DNA from: Microbacterium sp. JZ31
GTDB lineage: Bacteria > Actinomycetota > Actinomycetes > Actinomycetales > Microbacteriaceae
DNA length: 64,000 bases
Assembly (NCBI RefSeq): GCF_016805985.1
Contig: NZ_CP017661.1
Coordinates: forward strand, 1,178,001 to 1,242,000
Direction: 5' to 3'
Under the pieces are notes generated by a model that ran no database searches, was not told where the DNA came from, and saw only the letters and a program-made list of their open reading frames with translations. The translations under genes and the position numbers were made by a program. Numbering within the stretch: position 1 is the first letter of the stretch; every line of letters begins with the position of its first letter. Shown piece by piece: positions 34,607 through 42,958 of the stretch.

Positions 34607-37600
34607 TCAGAGCGTCACGCGCAGCGTGCGCACCTCGAAGGGCGTCAGCGACAGGGCCACCTCGCGTCCGTCGACCAGCGTGACGGGCTCGAGGGTCCCG
34701 TCGTCGTCCTCGATGAGCGACGCGGGGGCGACCGCCGTCACCGCGCGAGCGAATCGCAGCCAGCCGGTCGCGCGACGCCCGTGCGGCTCGTACAGGCGGA
34801 CGACGAGGTCCCCCGAGCGGTCGGCCGCGAGCTTCACCGCCGACACGAGGATGCCGTCGGAGACCTCGACCACGGGTGCGATCGTCGCCGGCTCCCATCG
34901 CGCCGGGCCGGCGCCCGCGTCCGTGCCGCCGCCCGCGCGCAGCGGGAGGTTCATCGCGAGCCCCGCCGCGGTCGCCTCGGCGATGTCGGCGCCGATCACG
35001 AACGCGTAGCGGTGCGTCTGCTCGCCCTGATCCGTCTCCGGGTCCGGGAACCGCGGTGCGCGCAGGAGCGACAGGCGCACGGTCGTCGTCACGCCCTGCC
35101 GGGGCGTGGAGTCCCGCGTGACGTCGTAGCCGTACGTCGAATCGGTCGTGAGCGCGACGCCGAAGCCGGGCTCCCCGACGTGCACGAAGCGGTGCATCGC
35201 GGTCTCGAACTTCGCGGCCTCCCAGCTTGTGTTCGTGTGCGTCACGCGCTTGGCGTAGCCGAACTGCGTCTCTGCCGCGGTGTGCTCCGCATGCAGGGCG
35301 AGCGGGAAGGCGACCTTGAGGAACTTCTCGGTCTCGCGCCAGTCGGTCGTCTGCGCGAACTCGAGCGCCCGCGAACCGCCCCGCAGCGTGATCCTCTGCG
35401 TCACCGCTGACCGCGAGAAGCGGCGCGACACGACCACGGACACGCCGTCCGACGCCTGTTCGATCGTCAGCGACTCCACCGCGCGCAGATCGTCGACACG
35501 GTTGCGGTAGTAGCGGTCGACGTCCCACGCGTCCCACATCGCGGGGAAGTCCGGATGGAGCTGCAGCAGGTTCGCCTCCGCGCCGGCGGGGATCGCGTCG
35601 CGCCCGGTCGCGAGATCCACCGCCGAGGCGATGAGGCCCTCCGCCGTGATCACGACCCGCACCAGCTCGTTCTCCAGCACGTACCCGCCGTCCGCGGGCG
35701 TAGCCCGCGCGCTCGCGCCCGACCGTGCGGGGCGCCCCGCGCCCAGCGCCGGCACGCCGTGCTGCGGGATCGGGGCCGGGTTGAAGACGAGCTCGGTCTC
35801 GCCGCCGCTCAGTGCGGCGATCGACCGGCGGATGAGCGCCTCCGCCGCGGCGATCACGCGGGCGTACTGCTCCACAGCCTCGCGGTGCACCCACGCGATC
35901 GAGGTGCCGGGGAGGATGTCGTGGAACTGCTGCAGCAGCACCTGCCGCCAGAGGGCATCCACCTCGTCGTAGGGATAGTCGGCGCCCGTCCAGAACGTCG
36001 CCGACGCGGCCCACAGCTCCGCCTCGATCAGCAGGTGCTCGCTGCGCCGGTTGCCCTGCTTGGTCTTGTGCTGGCTCGTGAGCGTCGCCCGGTGCAGCTC
36101 GAGGTAGAGCTCGCCGACCCACACGGGCGGCTGCGGCAGCTGCTGCTTCGCGCGGTCGAAGAACGCGTCCGGGTGCTCCCAGCGCACCCTGGCCGATCCC
36201 TCGAGATCCGCCAGGCGCTTCGCGATGCCGGTCATCTCTCGGGTCGTGCCGCCGCCGCCGTCCCCGAACCCGACCGGGGCGATGGAGCCGTTCGCGAGAC
36301 GCGCCTCGCGGAACTGACGCGTCGCGCGAGCGATCTCCGCGCCTGCCAGGCGGGAGTTGTAGGTGTCCATCGGCGGGAAGTGACTGAAGACCCGCGACCC
36401 GTCGATGCCCTCCCACGCGAACGTGTGGTGGGGGAACCGGTTCACCTGATTCCAGGAGATCTTCTGCGTGAAGAACCACTCGAAGCCTGCACGCCGGATC
36501 AGCTGGGGGAGCGCGGGCGAGTAGCCGAACGAGTCGGGCAGCCACACGCCCTTCGAGCGGATGCCGAACTCCTCCTCGAAGAACCGCTGCCCGTAGAGGA
36601 ACTGCCGGGCGATCGCCTCGCCGGTCGGCATGACGGTGTCGGACTCGACCCACATCCCGCCGAGCGGCAGGAACCGCCCCTCCGCGACCGCCGTGCGCAC
36701 CTTCTCGTACACCTCGGGGCGGTGCTGCTTGATCCACGCGTACTGCTGTGCGCTCGACATGCCGTAGACGAACTCGTCGGTCTCGCCGATCAGATCGGTC
36801 ATGGACGACGTCGTGCGGGCGACCTTGCGGATCGTCTCCCGCACTGGCCACAGCCACGCCGAGTCGATGTGCGCGTGCCCCACGGCGGAGATCTCGTGCG
36901 CAGACGCCTCGGCGGGCGACGCCAGCGCCGGAGCGAGCGCCGCGCGCGCCGCGGCCGCCGTGCCGGGGACGTCCTGCAGGTCGAGCAGATCGAGCGCGTC
37001 GTCGAGTGTCTGCAGGATGCGCATGCGACGCGGACCCGAGTCGGCGAGCTCCGCCTGCAGCTCGATCAGCACCTCGAGGTCGAGCGCGAGCTCGAAGGCC
37101 TCGGCCTCGAAAACGGCGAGGTCGAAGCAGCGCGTCGTGTAAAGCCTGCGCGGCGACGACGTCCGGATGTCGCCCTGCTGCGTCGGCAGGAAGGGCTGGC
37201 CCGCCGGGAAGGCGGCGACGTCCAGCACCACCGGGTTGGATGCCGCCTCGATGAAGAACTCGACCGGTTCACCGCCGGAGGCGACATCCGCGATCCGCAC
37301 CCACTGATTGCGCGGATTGAGCGACTTCACCGGCGAGCCGTCCGGCAGGTACACGAGGCCCTCGCACTGGAAACCGGTCAAGTTGACGTCGAAGCCGAGG
37401 TCGACGAGGGCCTCGACCCGGCGACCCGACCACTCCGCCGGGACCGTGCCTCGGACGCGGAACCACGTCGTGCCCCACGCGGCACCCCACGAGGAGCCGA
37501 CCTCGAAGGGGTGGAAGTCGAGTCGGAGGCCGTCGGCCGGTGCGATCGGCTCCCCGGGCAGCTCGTGGAACTCGACCTCGAGCGGCACGCGCTGCGCGTG

Positions 37601-37672
37601 GACGGCGGGAAGGATCCGTTCGCGCAGCACCCGAACGGCACGTCCGACGGTGAGCGGGATGTCGTCATGCAT
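34607..37672 (-). CDS. GH38 alpha-mannosidase
   Basis: 1021 residues, cytoplasmic. The zinc-binding GHAHIDSAWLWP lies near residue 265 and the nucleophile Asp380 is in WLPDSFGYS; a second metal-site region reads SHFPPMDTYNSR. Large beta domains follow. Removes terminal alpha-mannose from oligosaccharides. ATG 37672 is preferred, since it overlaps a small upstream frame; a GTG at 37684 is also in frame. Neither has a good Shine-Dalgarno, which suggests coupling to upstream translation. Last gene of the fucose-type operon. Confidence 0.92.
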   Translation of the reverse strand: MHDDIPLTVGRAVRVLRERILPAVHAQRVPLEVEFHELPGEPIAPADGLRLDFHPFEVGSSWGAAWGTTWFRVRGTVPAEWSGRRVEALVDLGFDVNLTGFQCEGLVYLPDGSPVKSLNPRNQWVRIADVASGGEPVEFFIEAASNPVVLDVAAFPAGQPFLPTQQGDIRTSSPRRLYTTRCFDLAVFEAEAFELALDLEVLIELQAELADSGPRRMRILQTLDDALDLLDLQDVPGTAAAARAALAPALASPAEASAHEISAVGHAHIDSAWLWPVRETIRKVARTTSSMTDLIGETDEFVYGMSSAQQYAWIKQHRPEVYEKVRTAVAEGRFLPLGGMWVESDTVMPTGEAIARQFLYGQRFFEEEFGIRSKGVWLPDSFGYSPALPQLIRRAGFEWFFTQKISWNQVNRFPHHTFAWEGIDGSRVFSHFPPMDTYNSRLAGAEIARATRQFREARLANGSIAPVGFGDGGGGTTREMTGIAKRLADLEGSARVRWEHPDAFFDRAKQQLPQPPVWVGELYLELHRATLTSQHKTKQGNRRSEHLLIEAELWAASATFWTGADYPYDEVDALWRQVLLQQFHDILPGTSIAWVHREAVEQYARVIAAAEALIRRSIAALSGGETELVFNPAPIPQHGVPALGAGRPARSGASARATPADGGYVLENELVRVVITAEGLIASAVDLATGRDAIPAGAEANLLQLHPDFPAMWDAWDVDRYYRNRVDDLRAVESLTIEQASDGVSVVVSRRFSRSAVTQRITLRGGSRALEFAQTTDWRETEKFLKVAFPLALHAEHTAAETQFGYAKRVTHTNTSWEAAKFETAMHRFVHVGEPGFGVALTTDSTYGYDVTRDSTPRQGVTTTVRLSLLRAPRFPDPETDQGEQTHRYAFVIGADIAEATAAGLAMNLPLRAGGGTDAGAGPARWEPATIAPVVEVSDGILVSAVKLAADRSGDLVVRLYEPHGRRATGWLRFARAVTAVAPASLIEDDDGTLEPVTLVDGREVALSLTPFEVRTLRVTL

Positions 37673-37760
37673 CGGTCTTCGCACCCGTCCGCAGCCACAG
37701 GTTCTGCGGGTCGCCGACGCCGGTCTCGCGGCCGACGATCCGGAGGCGTCCGAGCGTCAT
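37665..37760 (-). CDS. Possible 31-residue coupled small ORF
   Basis: Starts ATG within the stop of the aldo/keto reductase gene (ATGA overlap) with GGAAGGA close upstream, and ends 8 bp inside the GH38 start (ATGCATGA). It encodes MTLGRLRIVGRETG, then DPQNLWLRTG. Both junctions look like translational coupling, and GH38 has no ribosome site of its own. It might be a leader that delivers ribosomes to GH38, a real small protein or chance. I know no homologue. Confidence 0.4.
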   Translation of the reverse strand: MTLGRLRIVGRETGVGDPQNLWLRTGAKTDA

Positions 37761-38764
37761 GATGTCCTTCCGACGTGCCGGGGATCTTCTCGTTCAGGTC
37801 GCGGAACCAGCCCCTCGGCGTCGAGTTCGGCCCACAGGGCGTCGGGCACGTGCGCGCGGTAGCGCTCGATCGTGCTCGCCACATGCTCCGCAGTCCGGCT
37901 GCCGAGCACGACCGACGCGACGGCGGGGTGCCGCAGCGGATACTGCACCGCCGCCTCCGGCAGGGTCACGCCGTGCGCCTCGCACACGCGCGCGATGCGG
38001 CGCGCGTGCTCGATCGTCTCGCGCGGGGCGGGGCCGTAGTCGTAGTGCGCGTCGTCCGGCACCGCGGGTGCGCTCAGCAGGCCCGAGTTGTAGGCGGCTG
38101 CGGCCACGACGCCGACGCCGCGCTCGAGCGCGAGCGGGAGCATCTCGTCGAGCGCGCGCTGATCGGCGAGCGTGAAGCGCCCGGCCACCATGACGACGTC
38201 GACGTCGCAGCGCCGGATGAACTCGGCCAGCATCTCCGCCTGGTTCATGCCGACGCCGATCGCGCCGACGACGCCCTGCTCGCGCAGCTCGACGAGCGCG
38301 TCGACACCGGTCGTCGACGCCGCGGCCCAGTGCTCGTCCGGATCATGGAGGTAGACGATGTCGAGGTGGTCCGTGCGCAGTCGCGCCAGGCTCGCGTCGA
38401 GCGAACGCAGCACGCCGTCCCGGCTGAAGTCCCACACGCGCCGGGTGGCGGCGGGGACGACGAAGCCCTCGTCGTCGAGGCGATCCGCGGTGCCCGGGCT
38501 GGGCCGCAGCAGGCGTCCGACCTTGCTCGAGAGCACGTACTCGTCGCGCGGATATCCCGCGAGCGCCGCGCCCAGCCGCTCCTCCGAGAGCCCGAGCCCG
38601 TAGTGCGGGGCGCTGTCGAAGTAGCGGATGCCCGCGTCCCACGCGCGCTCCACCGCATCCGCGGAGGTCTCCGCGGTCGTCTCCCGGAAGAGGTTGCCGA
38701 ACTGTGCGGCGCCCAGGCCGATCTCGGTCAGCTCCAGCCCGGTGCGCAGTGCGCGCGTCTTCAT
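37757..38764 (-). CDS. Aldo/keto reductase, L-fucose (D-threo-aldose) 1-dehydrogenase-like
   Basis: 335 residues, TIM-barrel NAD(P)-dependent enzyme. The catalytic set is Asp in YFDSAPHYG, the Tyr two turns on, Lys in SSKVGR, and His in YLHDPDEHW. Length and the PSPGTADRLDDEGFVVP loop fit the D-threo-aldose/L-fucose dehydrogenase type, which makes aldonolactones. ATG at 38764 overlaps the lactonase stop (ATGA); a longer in-frame start lies inside that gene and is not supported. Context (lactonase, dehydratase) supports an oxidative sugar route. Confidence 0.88.
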   Translation of the reverse strand: MKTRALRTGLELTEIGLGAAQFGNLFRETTAETSADAVERAWDAGIRYFDSAPHYGLGLSEERLGAALAGYPRDEYVLSSKVGRLLRPSPGTADRLDDEGFVVPAATRRVWDFSRDGVLRSLDASLARLRTDHLDIVYLHDPDEHWAAASTTGVDALVELREQGVVGAIGVGMNQAEMLAEFIRRCDVDVVMVAGRFTLADQRALDEMLPLALERGVGVVAAAAYNSGLLSAPAVPDDAHYDYGPAPRETIEHARRIARVCEAHGVTLPEAAVQYPLRHPAVASVVLGSRTAEHVASTIERYRAHVPDALWAELDAEGLVPRPEREDPRHVGRTS

Positions 38765-39639
38765 CGGTCGTTCTCCACGTGTGCCAGACCGTACACGCGG
38801 ACGGCGTTGCCGCCCCATACCCGCGCGCGCAGATCCGGTGCGAGATCCGCGAGCACCCCGTCGACCACGTCGACCCACTCGCGCGGTGCCGCGGCGAGCA
38901 GCACGACGGGCCAGTCGCTGCCGAACAGCAGCCGATCGGGCCCGAACACCGTGAACGCGTGGTCGATCGCACCGCGGAGCTCGTCGCCGTCCCACCGGTC
39001 CCAGTGTGCCTCGGTGACGACCCCGGAGAGCTTCGCGACCGTGTTCGGCGCCGCGGCGACCGCCGCGAGGTCGTCCCGCCACCGCTCCAGGCCGTCCCTC
39101 GCGCCCATCCCGGCAGCCGCGATCGGCGGCTTGCCGAGGTGGTCGAGGACGAACCGCGTCTCGGGATGACGGGCGACGAGCGCCGCCGCGTCGGCGAGCT
39201 GCTCGGGACGCAGCACCAGATCGAACGGAAGGTCGGCGGCCGCGAGGGCGTCGAGCCCCGCTCCCGTGCGCGCACGCGACAGCCAGTGCTCGTCGGGGTC
39301 TTGATGCACGAGGTGGCGGATGCCCACGAGCGCGTCACCGCCTCGTGCGTCGCGCAGCCGCCGCAGCGCGGTTTCGACGTCGCCGTGGAGATCGAGCCAG
39401 CCGACGACTCCCGGAACCGTCCTCGGATGCGCGTCGGCGACGGCGAGGAACGCGAGCGTCTCCGCCGTGCTGTGCGCGGTCTGCACCAGAACGGTGCGCG
39501 CGATGCCGCTCTGCCGCTGCATCGCGAGCAGATCGTCGAGCCAGACGTCCCGGTCGATCGCCGCCATCGTGATCGGGTCGATCCACGGCTGGGGCGTCAG
39601 GTGCCGCTGCCAGAGATGCGCGTGTGCGTCGACGATCAC
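38761..39639 (-). CDS. Amidohydrolase-family lactonase, L-fuconolactonase-like
   Basis: 292 residues, COG3618-type TIM-barrel hydrolase. DAHAHLWQ at the N-terminus, GIRHLVHQDPDEHWL in the middle, DHLGKP, then FGSDWPV near the C-terminus give the metal- and substrate-binding residues. It opens sugar lactones to aldonates. GTG start with GGAAGGGAG about 6 nt upstream. Placed between the dehydratase and the aldo/keto reductase, it would hydrolyse the lactone made by the latter. Confidence 0.88.
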   Translation of the reverse strand: MIVDAHAHLWQRHLTPQPWIDPITMAAIDRDVWLDDLLAMQRQSGIARTVLVQTAHSTAETLAFLAVADAHPRTVPGVVGWLDLHGDVETALRRLRDARGGDALVGIRHLVHQDPDEHWLSRARTGAGLDALAAADLPFDLVLRPEQLADAAALVARHPETRFVLDHLGKPPIAAAGMGARDGLERWRDDLAAVAAAPNTVAKLSGVVTEAHWDRWDGDELRGAIDHAFTVFGPDRLLFGSDWPVVLLAAAPREWVDVVDGVLADLAPDLRARVWGGNAVRVYGLAHVENDR

Positions 39640-39707
39640 GCCGGGCTCCCTTCCGTCTCCCGGTCCCGGGCGACGCCGTCGTCCGACGGACAGCCGCGCG
39701 CGCTCAT
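39636..39707 (-). CDS. Very small open frame (23 residues) between dehydratase and lactonase
   Basis: ATGA overlap with the dehydratase stop and GTGA overlap with the lactonase start; reads MSARGCPSDDGVARDRE. The lactonase has its own Shine-Dalgarno, so coupling is not needed, and chance is likely. Recorded because a similar arrangement recurs 2 kb away in the same operon. Confidence 0.2.
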   Translation of the reverse strand: MSARGCPSDDGVARDRETEGSPA

Positions 39708-40792
39708 GCGACGATCCTGTCGTCGATCGCGTCGCGGTCCCAGTCGATCCCGAGCCCGGACCTCTCGGGGGCCAGCGCGTGACCGTCGGCGATCTGCATC
39801 TCGCTCCGGGTGATGGCGCGCAGCTGCGGGATGTGCTCGACGTAGCGTCCGTTCGGCACGGCGGCGGCGAGGCTGACGTGCAGCTCCATCAGGAAGTGCG
39901 GACACACGGCGACGTTGAACGCCTCGGCGAGGTGCGCGACCTTCAGCCACGGCGTGATGCCGCCGATGCGTGCCACGTCGACTTGCACGATGCTCGCGGC
40001 GCCGCGTTCCAGGTACTCGCGGAACGGGCTGACCGCGTACATCGACTCGCCCACGGCGACCGGGATGGACGTCGAGCGCGCGAGGGTGCGGTGGCCCTCG
40101 ACGTCGTCGGCGAGCATGGGCTCCTCGAACCATGCGAGGTCGAGGGACTCGAAGGCCTTGGCACGGCGGACAGCCTCGCCACGAGTCAGGGACTGGTTCG
40201 CGTCCACCATGATGTCGACGCGCTCGCCGACGGCGTCCCGCACCGCGCGCAGCCTCTCGACGTCGTCGAAGACGTGCGGGCTGCCGACCTTGATCTTGAC
40301 CCCGGCCCAGCCCTCCGCCACCGACCGGCGTGCGCCCTCGACGAGCTCGTCCGGCGACAGGTGCAGCCAGCCGCCCTCGGTGTCGTAGAGCGGCACGTCG
40401 CGACGGAAGCCGCCCGCGACCTGCCAGAGCGGCGCGTCGTGGCGGAGGCATCGGAGGTCCCAGAGTGCGGTGTCGACGGCAGCCAGGGCGAGCGAGGTGA
40501 TGGCTCCCGTGGTCGTCGCCCGGGTCGAGGTGAACAGCGTCATCCACGCGGCCTCGATGCGCCCCGGGTCCATCCCGATCAACCGGTCCAGCAGGTGGTC
40601 GCGCAGCATCGACAGCACGGCGCGGCCACCCGTGCCGATCGTGTAGGAGTAGCCCGTGCCCACGAGGCCATCGTCCGTCGCGATCTCGACGAAGATCGTC
40701 TCCTGTTTCAGGAAGCTCTGCACCGCGTCGGTCCGCTCGGTCTCGACGTCGAGGTCGACGAGGTAGGCACGCGCCCGGGTGATCATCGACAT
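39704..40792 (-). CDS. Enolase-superfamily sugar-acid dehydratase, mandelate racemase subgroup
   Basis: 362 residues. The full mandelate-racemase constellation is present, each offset by +2 from the known enzyme: Lys166 and Lys168 (VKIKVG), metal ligands Asp197, Glu223 and Glu249, the dyad Asp272-His299, and Glu319. It would dehydrate an aldonate to a 2-keto-3-deoxy acid. L-fuconate is the likely substrate from its neighbours, but classical L-fuconate dehydratases are about 440 residues, so another 6-deoxy- or hexonate is possible. ATG has GGAG 6 nt upstream. First gene of the operon. Confidence 0.88.
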   Translation of the reverse strand: MSMITRARAYLVDLDVETERTDAVQSFLKQETIFVEIATDDGLVGTGYSYTIGTGGRAVLSMLRDHLLDRLIGMDPGRIEAAWMTLFTSTRATTTGAITSLALAAVDTALWDLRCLRHDAPLWQVAGGFRRDVPLYDTEGGWLHLSPDELVEGARRSVAEGWAGVKIKVGSPHVFDDVERLRAVRDAVGERVDIMVDANQSLTRGEAVRRAKAFESLDLAWFEEPMLADDVEGHRTLARSTSIPVAVGESMYAVSPFREYLERGAASIVQVDVARIGGITPWLKVAHLAEAFNVAVCPHFLMELHVSLAAAVPNGRYVEHIPQLRAITRSEMQIADGHALAPERSGLGIDWDRDAIDDRIVA

Positions 40793-40920
40793 CGATCTCT
40801 CCTTCGTCGGTCGAGACTGCTCGTGTGGCGCCGGGGGACGCTCCGGCCGGCGGGTGCTCGTGCGTCAGGTGCCACGAGCCCGGCTCGGTCGGCGCCCGAG
40901 GTCGGAGTTGAGCACCTGTC

Positions 40921-41107
40921 CTACCGCGTCGCCGAGGGCGGTGTCGCGAACGGGGATCGCTCGGTGCTCGACGAAACGTCTGTGCGGTCGCCGCGGCGCC
41001 GCGCGTCGAGCACGCCGATCACCGCGCGCGCCGTGACAATATGCCGCGTCCGACTGCGACAAGCCGATGCGCTCGATCGCTGCGTCCGTCTCCGCCACGC
41101 GTCCCAT
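40921..41107 (-). pseudogene. Decayed GntR (FadR-type) regulator remnant
   Basis: From the ATG at 41107 the frame reads MGRVAETDAAIERI, the usual FadR-type N-terminus, then jumps to GLSQS, losing the middle of the winged helix. A different frame continues ARAVIGVLDARRRGDRTDVSSS, matching the wing region (VIGVLDxRRGDGTYVSSL) with changes, and stops at 40921. The effector domain is absent. It probably once controlled the adjoining dehydratase operon. The rest of 40793-41224 holds no gene. Confidence 0.6.
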
Positions 41108-41112
41108 CCTGA

Positions 41113-41125
41113 AACATCGGATGTT
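41113..41125. promoter_or_regulatory. Palindrome AACATCGGATGTT upstream of the GntR remnant
   Basis: Perfect 6-1-6 palindrome, 5 bp before the remnant's ATG, in the position of an autoregulatory GntR operator. A second palindrome with the same ACATCnGATGT core lies 64 bp away. Confidence 0.6.
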
Positions 41126-41176
41126 CCCGCGCAAGAGTGATCTTGGCCGGGGCCGTGCACGCAGGAAGTGGGCGAT

Positions 41177-41189
41177 GACATCCGATGTC
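41177..41189. promoter_or_regulatory. Palindrome GACATCCGATGTC
   Basis: Perfect 6-1-6 palindrome sharing the ACATCnGATGT core with 41113-41125. Spaced about six helical turns from it, so both could bind a dimer on the same DNA face. Confidence 0.6.
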
Positions 41190-41224
41190 TCGGACCGACG
41201 TGGCCCGAGCTGCCCACCGCGGCG

Positions 41225-41599
41225 CTAGGAACCGGGCTGCACGAGCTGCTGCAGCGCCCAGGCGTTGCCGTCGGGGTCGGCGAAGTGCACGAAGCGCCCC
41301 CACGCCTGATCCTCGACACCCTGCGCGTCCACGCCGCGCTCGCGGAGGTAGGCGAGCGCGGCGTCCGCATCGTCGACCACGACCTGCACATTGCGCATGC
41401 TGCCGGGCGCATCGTCCGTGATGCCGTCGCCGAAGCTGATCGAACAGGCGGAGCCAGGCGGCGTCACCTGCACGAACCTGAGCGAGTCGTTCACGCGATG
41501 GTCGTGATCGACATTCCAGCCGAGGGTGTCGCCGTAGAACGCGACGGCGCGGTCGGTGTCGGAGACGGGCACGAAGATGAGTTCGATCCGGAAGTCCAT
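41225..41599 (-). CDS. VOC-family (glyoxalase/bleomycin-resistance fold) protein
   Basis: 124 residues, two beta-alpha-beta-beta-beta modules. RIELIFVPVSDTDRAVAFYGDTLGW opens it and FADPDGNAWALQQ closes it. This family binds metals or small molecules; members beside GyrI-type regulators often act in detoxification. Substrate unknown. It diverges from the AraC-type regulator across 204 bp in which no other gene is seen. Confidence 0.9.
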   Translation of the reverse strand: MDFRIELIFVPVSDTDRAVAFYGDTLGWNVDHDHRVNDSLRFVQVTPPGSACSISFGDGITDDAPGSMRNVQVVVDDADAALAYLRERGVDAQGVEDQAWGRFVHFADPDGNAWALQQLVQPGS

Positions 41600-41803
41600 G
41601 GGTCCTCGCTTCTCTCACGGCCGAGGGTACAAGCGGGCTCCGACATCGGCGAGGGTTCCCACGCCGCGGAGCGGGGACGCCGGGTGCACGGCGCTCTCGC
41701 ACGGCGGGGCATTCCATCCGCCGCGCGATCCGACAGGATCGGACCGGAATGATCGGGCGCCGGCGCGGGTCACAGACAACGCTGGAAGGCGAAAGGGGAT
41801 CGC

Positions 41804-42943
41804 ATGATCGCGACGCTGAACCGGCTCTCGGCCCGGATCGAGGAACGTCTGGACGAAGAGCTCGACGTCGCGGGGTTCGCCCGCGACGAAGGCACCACCG
41901 AGTATCACCTGCGCCGGATGTTCTCGGCGCTCGCGGGCATGCCGCTGTCGGAGTACGTGCGCCGACGCCGCATGACGGTCGCGGCCGGCGACGTCGTCGC
42001 CGGCGAGGACCTGCTCGGTGTCGCGGTCCGGTATGGCTACGGTTCCAGCGACGCGTTCGGGCGGGCCTTCCGTGCCGTGCACGGCGCCGGACCGTCGGAT
42101 GTGCGTCGCGACGGCGGGCCCCTTCGCTCACAACCGCAGCTCAGGTTCCGCCTGACCGTAGAAGGGACGACGTCCATGGACGCCCGCATCACCGAACGAC
42201 CCGCATTCCGCCTCATCGGGCACGCGACGCGCGTGCCGCTGATCCACCGGGGCGCCAACCCGCACATCGAGCAGCACATCGCCTCGATCCCGATGCAGGA
42301 GCACCTGCGCCTCAAGGAGCTCGCCGACACCGAGCCCGCCGGGCTGCTGCAGGTGACGTCGGAACAGGACGACGTGACGGAGGGCAGCATGCTCACCTAC
42401 CTGCACGGCGTCGCGGTCGCCGACGGATCCGCCGTGCCCGACGACCTCGACGTGATCGTCGCGCCCGCCGGCTCCTGGGTCGTCTTCCGCACATTGGGTC
42501 CGCATCCGGAGGCGCTCCAGGAGGCGTGGGCGGCGACGGCGACGGAGTGGTTCCCCTCCAATCCGTGGCGTCTGCGTCCGGGGCCCTCGATCGTGGCGAT
42601 CCTGGAGCGCGCCGACGATTTCCGCACCGCCACGTGCGAGCTGTGGATGCCCGTCGAGCGCGCCTGGTCCAGCCGGCACACAGGGAACTCCCGGGGCATC
42701 CACACCGATATGGGCAGTTCAACCCCTGTCGGGGGACAGGTGGCGGTGGGAGCCTTGAGGAGTACATCGGCGTCCGGGGGATGCCGGAGTGCCGGCCATC
42801 GGCCGCATCGGGATCATGACTCCGGGGGAGCCCGTGGTCCCCACAGCCCGGGCCCGATCGACACGCACCCGTCGGATCGGTCGGACCCGGGCTCTACTTC
42901 TGCCGGCCGCGGTGCGCAAGAGTTTGCCCGACCCTCGCCGTGA
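41804..42943 (+). CDS. AraC-family regulator with GyrI-like effector domain and odd C-terminal extension
   Basis: Two AraC helix-turn-helices come first (about 1-105; GTTEYHLRRMFSALAGMPLSEYVRRRR), then a GyrI-like ligand domain (about 125-287) ending CELWMPVERA, where family members normally stop. Here the next codon is TGG and the frame runs on for 92 low-complexity residues. A hairpin CCTGTC-4-GACAGG (42725-42740) lies in that tail. A single TGA-to-TGG change would explain it. Likely controls the divergent VOC gene. Confidence 0.8.
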   Translation: MIATLNRLSARIEERLDEELDVAGFARDEGTTEYHLRRMFSALAGMPLSEYVRRRRMTVAAGDVVAGEDLLGVAVRYGYGSSDAFGRAFRAVHGAGPSDVRRDGGPLRSQPQLRFRLTVEGTTSMDARITERPAFRLIGHATRVPLIHRGANPHIEQHIASIPMQEHLRLKELADTEPAGLLQVTSEQDDVTEGSMLTYLHGVAVADGSAVPDDLDVIVAPAGSWVVFRTLGPHPEALQEAWAATATEWFPSNPWRLRPGPSIVAILERADDFRTATCELWMPVERAWSSRHTGNSRGIHTDMGSSTPVGGQVAVGALRSTSASGGCRSAGHRPHRDHDSGGARGPHSPGPIDTHPSDRSDPGSTSAGRGAQEFARPSP

Positions 42944-42958
42944 CGGGAGGATGGGCGC

